From Plumapathes pennacea (lineage: Eukaryota > Cnidaria > Anthozoa > Antipatharia > Myriopathidae): 64,000 bases of DNA. The notes under the pieces were generated by a model, which was not told the origin of the DNA, did not search any database, and saw only the letters and a program-made list of their open reading frames with translations. The stretch is from NCBI GenBank assembly GCA_964036295.1, contig OZ038462.1, positions 3,231,501 through 3,295,500 on the forward strand, given 5' to 3'. A program made the translations under genes and the position numbers. Shown piece after piece: positions 52,385-62,200 of the stretch; position 1 is the first letter of the stretch, and the number at the start of each line of letters is the position of its first letter.

Positions 52385-54172
52385 GAAAGATGTGGAGGAA
52401 AACGCGACACACTTTGTTCGTCAAACTAATGCTTCAGTTTTCCATTCTCTTAGCAATATCACCTTGGTAAGTACACTTTATGAGTTACTAAATTAACCCT
52501 TCCACTCCCAAGCTCGGAATACAAAGTCTTCCAATCAAGAAGAAAATATATCAATGTTGTTGTGAAAACTGATGGTTTGATCAATTTACTCAGGTCTCTC
52601 GTTTGCAATTATATAATTACGTTTGAAATCTTCAAGAGAAGAAACCTATGGTGGCGTTTGTACTATAACTAAGTTTTTCACTTCTTCTGCAGGGTATCAC
52701 CGGCGTTAATAAGAAACAGAACAACAAGCGTTCCAACAACAAGGACTACGAAGAGAAATCGGTAAGTCACTGGCTTTAAATGACAACTATGCTAAAAAAT
52801 ATTGCATTTGTAACATTACTGGTTGCCTCAATTGCAGCTTGCTCGACACGAGACTTAGCAACATAGCGACAAGTAGTTCACAGATATCGACGAAAGAACT
52901 GATGCTTTTTACAGGATTTACTCAGTAAGTGGAGCATGATAGCTGAATTAATATAAATAATAAAAAAAGTAACGAAGTTTCCTCGACACCAAACTGAACA
53001 GCATAGCGACAACTATTACACAAATATCGACAGAAAAACTGGTGCTTTTTAATGAGTGACTCACGATAATTACTTGAATACAAGTGAAGACAACGTAACG
53101 GAAAACAGGTCCTTAAGTAAAGTATCTCGTGAGTGGCAGATAGATTGTGGAAAACTGGGTCAGAAAAAAATGACAGGAAAAACTAGGATGTTTTCTCCGT
53201 TGCACATGATGCAGAATTCGGCATCATGGTAATTCGCGACCCATGTTAACTCTTACAAAAAAAGACGCTTCGTAGAATAAAAGAAAGATCCGGAGAATCC
53301 GAAGAAAAGGTCAAGGGAACAAAACAAAAGACGTTTTCCCTGGGAATTGTGAGATCTTGTCACGTTCGTGTTACACTACTACTTTGCAATCCTCCCTCCG
53401 TCCTTGTTTTCTGGTCGCACTTTGTAACAGCACAAATTCCTGATAACATGACTTTTTATGAACTCTGTCAAGTGAGTGTCTTTATGTTGTCCGTTTTACT
53501 TAGTGCACCCACAAGGGAACGGACATCAAACAGCTCGGATGAAGCACCAACAACACCCCAAAGAGAGGCCCTGGAATTTGGGTAAGCTATCAGCGTCTGA
53601 AACGATTCATTCTACAAGGCTCTCCTCGTGAAGAAGCTAACTTTATTTTGCCTGAAACCTTCCTCTTCACCTCTAAGAAGTTTCTTTGCCAGTAAATATA
53701 TAACTTTAGAGTCTTCACAAGGTGTACAGTAATGATAGTACTCTCTTATCTCACCCGTATCTAGGAAAGACGGAAGAAAATATCACTTACTTGATGAAAG
53801 CCTTGTGATGCCAGGCCGAGACGTTGCTAAGCTGTTGGACGACGTGTTTGCCAAGTATGACAAAAGAATCCGGCCATTCTATGGAGGTAAATATAACAGC
53901 AATAAAAAACAAGCTAAGTGAGGGCAGAAAATGGCTTCAGGTTTCTTGAATCGACCTCAATGCAAGGAGGAAGTCGGTTTACTTGAACAGCGACCTCATA
54001 AAAAACTTTATGGATTCGAGTAAATGGATTCTTCGATTACATTTCTTTTTTGAAGTACAAACGCTGGACGTGAAGCTGGACATGCTAATTTTGTCATTTG
54101 GAGAAATCAGCGAAACGAGCATGGTAAGTTAAGTGACGTAAGCTATAGCTGTTTTTCTTTTTTTTATTCATT

Positions 54173-54209
<37 letters not shown>

Positions 54210-57089
54210 GGTTTTCTTCTTCTTCTTTTTCTGTTTGTTTTTTGTTTTGTTTTGCTGTTGTTGTTATTGTTTTCTTTCTTTCTTTTTGGTAAATTAAAGA
54301 TTTTTCTCCACGTCACAGGACTTTTCGCTAGATGTATACCTGGGCCACTTCTGGAGAGACCCTCGACTTGCTTTCGGTCTCAACCGTACCATCATCCTCG
54401 GAGGGCAGGCTATCGAAAGACTATGGGTACCAGACACATTCTTTATAAACTCCGTAGACACCAAAATCCACAAGATGATGTTTTCCAACAAAAAAGTTTG
54501 GATCGATCTGGTCAACGGTACAATGATGCTGAGCACGAGGTAAGATATGATTCTACGACGAATGTGTGAACATTTAAAATAGGTTATGAAAGAAGCTTTC
54601 ATTATGTGAACATTTTAACAAGAAAGTTCGGACCGACTTACATCATGATGATGATACTAAGTGTGTATTTCCACGAAGATCAAAAGACTGATGACAAAAA
54701 TAATTTTTGAATAAACTTGTACGATGGGACCGTTTTTGGCAAAAGTGTGGGCTGATTTTATACTCACAGTGATCCTTTTCCCAAGAAGGGGAAAATGTTA
54801 AACACTAAAATAGATTTCGAAGAAACATTTGTATCAAAAAATGTCTTATTCATTATACAATGTTAACATTAACGAAGAAATATTCACGATGTGGGCATTT
54901 TAACAAGAACGTTTAGGTCGACCTATGCATAGTAGAATAATGCCAACTGTGAGATTAGACCCTCTTGGAATAGTCTTAACAGTCTTACTCTGCGAAAGAA
55001 TGAAAATTTTAAAAAGTCTACACAAAATGTACAAAAGGTTTTCGAGTAAGTTTTCGCGATATGGACATGCAATGAAGGGTCGTATTTTGTAGAACCTGAC
55101 GTTACGTATACTGTTGGTTTCTACAACAGGTTGGTGACGAAGAACTCGTGCAAGCTAGATTTACGAAATTATCCTCTGGACGAACAAACATGTCATCTGG
55201 CATTCGAAAGCTGTAAGTGATTATAACTAAATTCTGATCCACCCAGTCAACCGGAATAATTCTTTCCTCACACTTGTCATCATGGTGCTGGTATTTAATC
55301 TTTTTTTTTTTCTGTTGTGGTCATCGACTTTGTCAGCAGGCTAAGACTTTCCCTTTTTCTTTTCCAAACTACTTTCTATACCTTTGAACATGTCTGTGTT
55401 CGCACATGTTTTCGTGACGTCACTTACTTCTTTCAGTTTCGTACGAAGAAAAAGATCTAAAGTACCAGTGGAGATCTGAGTTGGAGAGTGAAATATACAT
55501 TTACGACAACGAAATGGCACAGTTTGATATCGTCAGCGCCAAGAGATATCTGAAACACCAAACTTACCACTCACGTGAGTTGAACAACACCATTGAAAAA
55601 ATCTAATACAGTATTACAATTTTCCAAACCTATAAAATCAATAGTAAATTGTAATAAATTTATAATAATCATAATTAATGCTCACCTTCAAAGATGCCTG
55701 TTTCCTTCAATCATCATCATCATCATCATCACCATCACCATCATCATTATGGTCTCTTTCTTCTTCCACAGCCACGTTCTCCGGTCTCACAGCCACCATT
55801 ATATTCCATCGTCGCACCTTGTACTACATGCTCACCTTCAAAAATGCCTGTTTCCTTCAATCATCATCATCATCATCATCATCATCACCATCACCATCAC
55901 CATCACCATCACCATCACCATCATCATTATGGTCTCTTTCTTCTTCCACAGCCATGTTCTCCGGTCTCACGGCCACCATTATATTCCATCGCCGCACCAT
56001 GTACTACATATTCCAAATGTACATCCCGTGCTGCTGCCTGGTAGCTCTCTCCTGGGTGAGTTTTTGGATCAACCACGAGGCGGTGCCAGCTCGTGTAGCT
56101 CTGAGCATCACAACAGTCTTAACAATCAGCTACATGCGTGGGTCCGTGAACATCAACATGCCGCGAGTCTCCTACCTCAAGTCCATCGACTACTTCTTCC
56201 TCGGCTCGTTCGTGTTCATCTTCATGACTTTGGTAGAATATGTGTTGGTACTGAAACAGTCCAGAAAGAGAAGTTACGATAACGATGGTGGCAAAATCAG
56301 CAATGAGATCCCTCTGGATCTTATTGAACAGTGGGTAAGTTGGAAGTTGTTTATATGGAGAAAAAATTTGTACCCCGGGCACGAGGCACGCTTCTCTGAA
56401 GGCTTTTGAAAACCTAAAGTACAGTTATTACACCGCCAATCACAAAGCCAGTAAACTTTAAAGAAGTGACCAATCAACAGACATGCGACAAACGCCATCA
56501 CAACTTGCTTCCTTGCATGAGCAGATCGCAATCGGCTTTTGCTTCTGTTCCTGATTGGCCGAGAATACTGCCAAACTTGTTTGGGCCAATCCAAAAGCGT
56601 GGCAAACGCAAAACTAATTAAAGCAATCAAGCGATCGCTATAGATAGTCATCTGAAAACGGATCTTACGTTATAACAATCAATGAATAATGTCCCGCTGG
56701 ATCGGCTATTAAACGTAGTATGCAACTCTGTGATCTTTTGCCAGGAGAAACACCCAATCGTAGTAACAGTGGCACTTGGGGAGAGAAAATACAAATTTAT
56801 TAACTCTGTGGAAAACGTCGAAAATGGTACAAGCGTCCAAGACAACTGCACCCAGCAACATTCCTCGCGTGAACGAAAGGGCAAGCGTCTTGCGCACCGT
56901 TTCAAGCCCCTGCTAAATTCAAGAAAGAAAAATCAAAGAGGAAACGAGGACACAAAAAGTCTTCTCCGTGCCTTCAAAAGATCGCTCAGGCCAGAGGGAG
57001 GAGTTCATTACTTGGATAAATATTCACGCGTTTTCTTCCCACTGTGCTACGTGGCGTTTCTGGTTATCTACTTCTACGTCTATCAATAG
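52385..57089 (+). CDS. Gene C: Cys-loop ligand-gated anion channel subunit, beta-like, with Ser/Thr-rich N-terminal extension
   Basis: GABA-A/glycine receptor family. Coding exons: 52390-52466, 52693-52761, 52838-52924, 53504-53581, 53765-53886, 54056-54123, 54319-54539, 55130-55212, 55437-55574, 55952-56334, 56745-57089. All are in phase, giving 556 aa. After a hydrophobic leader (FVKLMLQFSILLAI), three small exons encode a Ser/Thr-rich stretch with NRT and NSS glycosylation sequons. Then follow AKYDKRIRPFYGG, loop D LDVYLGHFW (Gly where Arg is usual), loop A WVPDTFF and the Cys-loop C-KLDLRNYPLDEQT-C. Loop B is AFESFSY (Glu kept). M1-M2-M3 are all in exon 10 (VPARVALSITTVLTI then SYMRGS), so the intron found before M3 in A and B is absent. 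M4 is KYSRVFFPLCYVAFLVIYF. M2 carries an unusual Arg at 15'. The exact use of exons 2-4 is less certain than the rest. Confidence 0.9.
52495..52610. repeat. Partial AACCCTTTCACTCC-ended MITE in gene C intron 1
   Basis: It begins TTAACCCTTCCACTCCCAAG. The interior is diverged and no clear right end is visible. Confidence 0.5.
52979..53067 (+). pseudogene. Decayed tandem copy of gene C exon 3
   Basis: This stretch closely matches gene C exon 3 (52838-52924). In frame it reads FLDTKLNSIATTITQIST against LLDTRLSNIATSSSQIST of the working exon. It ends in a TGA (LVLFNE then stop), lacks the GTAAGT donor that follows exon 3 (cgataat instead), and the sequence before it is A-rich with no polypyrimidine tract. 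It is therefore a dead exon duplicate inside intron 3. Confidence 0.8.
54174..54208. repeat. (TTG)n microsatellite in gene C intron 6
   Basis: About eleven TTG units follow TTCATTTTG. A second T-rich tract with more TTG units follows to about 54270, forming the polypyrimidine-rich end of the intron. Confidence 0.85.
55678..56010 (+). repeat. Tandem duplication spanning intron 9 end and the start of gene C exon 10, with (ATC)n tracts
   Basis: Two direct copies begin at 55678 and 55828 with the same words (ATGCTCACCTTCAAA). Each holds a (TCA)n/(CAC)n microsatellite, the block GGTCTCTTTCTTCTTCCACA, and the first 59 nt of exon 10. The first 59-nt copy (55772-55830) differs from the real one (55952-56010) at about five positions and runs straight into the next unit with no donor. 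Only the second acceptor (AG at 55950-55951) gives a complete M1. The microsatellite is longer in copy two. Reading through gives artefactual His or Ser runs. Confidence 0.85.
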
Positions 57090-59150
57090 ACTTCCAGGAA
57101 CGGCCGTCGTTTATGATAAATAATTGGGCAAACGTTGACCTCGTCAAGACATTTTAACTACGTTTGCTGCGATGCTCAAAAGTTACGAGTCGGACGTTGA
57201 AATCTGCCAATAGTCGCCGGAGATTCCACCCAGAGTGTGTATTTCAAAGAACTTCCCGGTTGAACTTGCTTCCCAATCAGAAGAACTCGATAAATATCAA
57301 CGCTTCAAGCTGGGAGTGCTCAACTTCTATTTTGCCTTTTCATTTTCTCTTCAGAGATATATTATACAGCATGGAGAACGTGTTATAAAATAGCAATGAT
57401 ACTACGCGCGTTCGGATTGGCTAAATAACCGTTTAAGATGAGATTATATTACAACCTGACGTGATACGTGATGCCGAGTGGCTTCCCTAGCTACTCGAGT
57501 GTTCTCCCAACTAATGAAGTATTTAGATGAACTATATTGGCGGGAACGTGTTATATATTTCTTAAGTATTTGACGGCAGCTTCTTCTAGCTGAGTGAACA
57601 ATTAGTTCTCACTACATCTCTCATTTTCTTCTTGGATGGTTCTTGGACTCTTACATAAAAATGGACGGGATGCTCGTCGGGATTTTCGTTTTGACCCCTA
57701 AGAGGTACTAAAATGGGCGTGGCTCGAGCGTATTTTGACCCCTAAAAGGTACAAACAAAAGCAAGAATTTAAAGTTTCGATGCCCTTAATTGCTATAAAG
57801 ACCCCTTACAATAAACGTCTGACCTTTTGTTGTTTGTGCGGTGTTTGTGTGTGCTACTTTTTTCCTTTTAGTTGTAGCTATTTCTTGGTCTCTTTGTTTA
57901 TGTTTAACTTCTTTGTTGGCCTTTCTTGCATCGAACTTTCTAACGTGCAAAATTATAAATAAATTTTCAAAAAAAACGACACTTATTCGTGCGAACCAAT
58001 CAGATTGCTGAGTTTCAGGTAAAACACAATTAGTACAGGTTTGGAATTCAGTATCACTATGCCTCGACTTAAATTTTCTGGTACATACCTTTTTTGTGTG
58101 TATTACTCGAATTTACAGCGGAAAACCTCTTAAGCTCTCAACAAAAGCCTGCAATCGTGCTACAATTGATCTTTTCATCCATCAATTGATACAAACAACT
58201 TAAAGAAGGAGCACATGTTGATCACGACGGTGGCCTTTACCGAGTTTGATTATTCCCCGCGTTGCCACGCGGGTAGACTGTATGTTGCCAACAAGTTTCA
58301 TTAAATATTGATCAACAAGCCTATATTCTGTTTCTTCGCCGTTACGAAAACAAGGACTACTAGTCATGTCAGAATCGCGAGTTTACACTTTTTTCAGTCT
58401 TCGCGCGCTTCGGGCAAATCTAGTACAAAGTATTTCACTGAATTTTGTAACACGAAATTTAATTACGATGTCTTGGCACCGAGCGATCAAGAAAAAAAGG
58501 ATTTGTATCGCTTTCCCCTCATAGAATGACCAGAGGAAATTTCAAGGAAAAAATATTGACAAGTAACAAGATAGTGTGCGAAATTATTTTCTTAGCCGTT
58601 CAATACAATCTTGTGATAATTGACGAAATATGACATCGCGTGGTAAATCATTAATTATTAAACTTTGAAATTTGAAATTTGATTCGACTTCAGGTTTAAG
58701 TTATTCTGAAAAAAAAATTCGGTCGGAGTATTTAGTCCTTTGGTCAGCTACAAGAGAAATTTTTCTTTCATCGGAATAATTTCCTTTGTAATACAAAGAG
58801 AAGGTAGGATATTTGCAACTGCAAATTAGTTTTCTGGATATAATTACTTACTTTGAAATTGTTTATAAACATTAGAAGGCAAACCACGTTGAAATAAGCC
58901 ACGAACATACGCCAGCGTAGAAGTCCTACTGCGGAAAACTCAAGCGGTTTGCATATGCCCAACCTCAACTTCGAGAAAATCAATCTGATCAAAAATCGAG
59001 TTAATTCTTGTCAGAAGTCAAAAGGAAACTGTTCGAATTTAGTTGGGTAATTATAGAGAACGACAAATCAAGCGGTCGCCACAACAAGTCGAGGAGGGAA
59101 GCTAACGAACGCAGGATAAGTGTGACATGCACAGAGTGGAAACTAAGAAC
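57090..59150. other. Gene C-gene D intergenic spacer
   Basis: Only about 2 kb separates the gene C stop from the gene D TATA box. It contains the candidate polyadenylation hexamers of gene C and short repeated words (TTTTGACCCCTAA at 57692 and 57733). No gene is visible. Confidence 0.65.
57810..57963 (+). terminator. Candidate polyadenylation hexamers of gene C
   Basis: AATAAA occurs at 57810-57815 and again at 57958-57963, 720 and 870 bp past the gene C stop. Either could end the transcript; a nearer non-canonical signal cannot be excluded. Confidence 0.25.
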
Positions 59151-59154
59151 CGAC

Positions 59155-59224
59155 TATAAATTTTGCTCTTAAAATGCAAATCAGAGCCTGGACCTGAAAA
59201 ACGGAGAAAACGATAATGAACTTG
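59155..59224 (+). promoter_or_regulatory. Putative TATA box and first exon of gene D
   Basis: TATAAAT at 59155-59161 precedes, by about 60 bp, a short exon ending ATGAACTTG with a strong donor (gtaagt, GT at 59225). The ATG is in frame with the signal-peptide exon at 60380. Spacing mirrors genes A and B, but here the leader exon appears to contain the start codon. Confidence 0.5.
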
Positions 59225-62200
59225 GTAAGTACATTCAGTAAAACCGTGACAGTTTTCTTTTACACTGCTATTGATGTTTTCGTGATAGTTTTCTAGCCGT
59301 CAAAACTGCAAATCAAGGCTTTACACTTACTTAAAAAAGACAGGCATATCCAGGGCCAATATATTATGAGACGGAGCAAGTGAAATAGTACCGAAATACG
59401 AAACCGAAATATCCGTTTTAAATATTTTTCTTTTGCAAGACCAACAAAGAAAATATCCAAAACTTTAAGGATGGCAATTTATGTAAGGAGCAGGTGTCAC
59501 AACAACAGCCAGTACTTTATGAATGGCAACATTTCTCGACTTAACACAATAAACCCCGGCTGTTGAAAGCTCGAGTAAACTAAGCCAGGATTAACCAACT
59601 TATTTCTCTCGCCCTCTTGTTCGACAACTTGCATGGATTTGATCAAAGACCAACTAAAACCTTTGTTCTAGCTCCAAACATATCGGGGAATTCACGTTGT
59701 GAGCGAAACAACCAGAGTCTTGTTTACAGGTTTAAAAGTTTCAAAGATCTAATCCAGGATTATCCCAGAGGTGCTTTGAACGACTGAACCATTCCAAAAT
59801 TCCGTTCAGTAAGCTCAAAGGTGAATTTCGTTTCGAGTCACAGAAACCTGAAACTATATGCCGTGATGAATACGTAATCATTTCACGACAACGTTTTTTG
59901 GAAATATTCTTTCTTCTATATCGGGAGTTGGTAACAAAAAGTTCTGCCGTAATTTTCAATTATCTTAATCCCGGTTAGTGGGTCTCAAATCTGAATTGCT
60001 AAGTGAGAAATTGCGGCCTGAAGAAATACGTGAAGCACATTCTGTGCTAGCAACATTCTTTAACACATTTTATGCCAAGCAACGGTTAAAACACACATTA
60101 TCTTACAACGCCTAAACAGGGATATGAAGTTTAGTTCGGAAAACCTGTGTCTGACCGTCATATTCTCTTCACGTCATTCAAGAAGAAAATGTATGACTGA
60201 CGTAATGAGAATTAATTGCCAAATCAGCTTTCATCTGAACTATCAAATGGCAACTTCTCCATACTGAACACCCCTGAGAGTGAAAGGTTAAGTTAAAAAA
60301 TATATAACATAAAACAGTGAAAGGGTTGCGTCAGCAGATCAGAATAACTCAATTGTGATCCAATTTTGTTTTCTCACAGAAATCCTTGAGAATGCAGTCG
60401 ACTTTGACCACGCTTCTCCTGGTCCATTATTTTTGCGTGACAAACGCTTCTTCTATACAAACGTACGTATGATCAAAAGAACACTCTCCCACCCTACCCC
60501 TGGATATAAAGCCTCGTGGAATATCTTAAGTGTGAATGACTTTGATTTTCGCTGGCGACATAAACATAATCGTCAATACAGCGCCAATTAGGATAACAAC
60601 ATCGTAAGCATACGTATAAGAACAGGAAACGTTTCCATTCCTTTTCCTTATTCTTATGTCGCTGTTGTTTTCACGAGTGAATTCCATTGTAGCTTATGCT
60701 TATGTCGCTAGCAAAAACCAACTTACGTGTATTTCATCCTCTCGTTGTTGTTCACTGTTGTTGTTTTTGTTGTTGTTTGTTGTTGTTGTTGTTGTTGTTT
60801 GTTTGTTGTTTGTTTTGTTTTGTTTTTTGTTTTGCTTTACTACCAGGCCTACACTCGAGATGAGAGCTCGTAGATCCAGTCAAGACCATGGTGGTGAAAT
60901 ATCTAAAGTGCTGAGGGAACTCATGAAAACGTATGACAAAAACATACGTCCTTTTCATGGCGGTAAGAAGGCACCATATTACAGTTGGCATTTCCCGCCC
61001 CGCTGTTTGCAAAACTTCAATTTTACCGATGGAAAGCCAGTACTTGGAAGAACTAGTTTTGGACTGCGAAAGCTAGCTCCCTTAACTTCTGACCACTAAA
61101 CCATGTTTCCTCCGAGTTCAGTGTGCCTATATAAGCTCTTTCCCAGCCCATAGCTCCTTACTTGCTCCGACGAGGAGCTAACGTTCAAAACGTCAGCTTA
61201 AAACTAATCTTAGGCCCGGGTTAAACGTCGATCTTAGCATGCGTCGAACTCAATGCAAATTAGCTCAAACAATGGATTTTGCTCATTTGCATTGAGTTCG
61301 ATGCATGCTAAGATCGACGTTTAACCCGGGCCTAAACGGCGTTCAGTTTTCACACATCGACACCTAGTTTATTTGTCATGCTCAATTTTATCAAACAAAC
61401 ATTAGATTCAGAGGCATGCTAGTACTTGTTAGAATTGCTAGATTGGGACTGCGTCGGCGCAGTGAAAAAAACGTGTGGTGAATCAACCTGACTAAGGCTG
61501 ATGCGGGAAATTCTGAACATACGTAGAAGTGTTAGGGCTGACGGCGTTAGCCCTTCGTCAGAGTAAGTACGAACGATTAACACTCCGACAAAGTGCTAAC
61601 GCTTGAAATGTCAGCTAACACTTAGGCACGGTTCAGACGCCGCTCCTCACAGGCGTCGAATTAGCTCAAGCAATGGCTTTTGCTCATTTTGCATTAGTCA
61701 CATGTGAGGAGGAGCGTCTGAACCAGGCCATATACTTACGGCGTTCAGATTTCCCACATCAACCTCGGGTCAATTCATCCACACCTGAGATTCAAATATT
61801 GTTCTTGCTGTTACTTTTTTTTTTGTGTGTGTGGTTGCAGTCAAAGCCATTGACGTCATTGTGGATCTGCTTGTTTTGTCATTTGGAGAGATACGAGAAG
61901 CTGATATGGTGGGTGCAGCCGTCTACCGTGAATTAATAATCGCATTTCGTATATTTCTGAATTATCTTTCATACGATTCGAGCGCTCAACGAAAACGAGC
62001 TCGTCCATGAAAGGTATTGAGATTTCCAAGACGCAGTTCAATGTGTTCTAAACAGCAGGCGATTTTGATTTTTACCACAACACACTAATTTCTCGCTCTC
62101 TGATTGATCGATTTACCGTGGTAAATAAGAGTCCAGACAACGATGCTGACGCCAGCTGACGCCAGCATGTCACGTTTTGCAGCGAAATACAACAAAAGTT

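Noticed and set aside
55678-56409. Long plus-strand frames encoding runs of Ser or His around 55,690-55,930
   Set aside because: They come from (ATC)n/(CAC)n microsatellites in intron 9 of gene C read in three frames. Only the part from 55,952 is exon.
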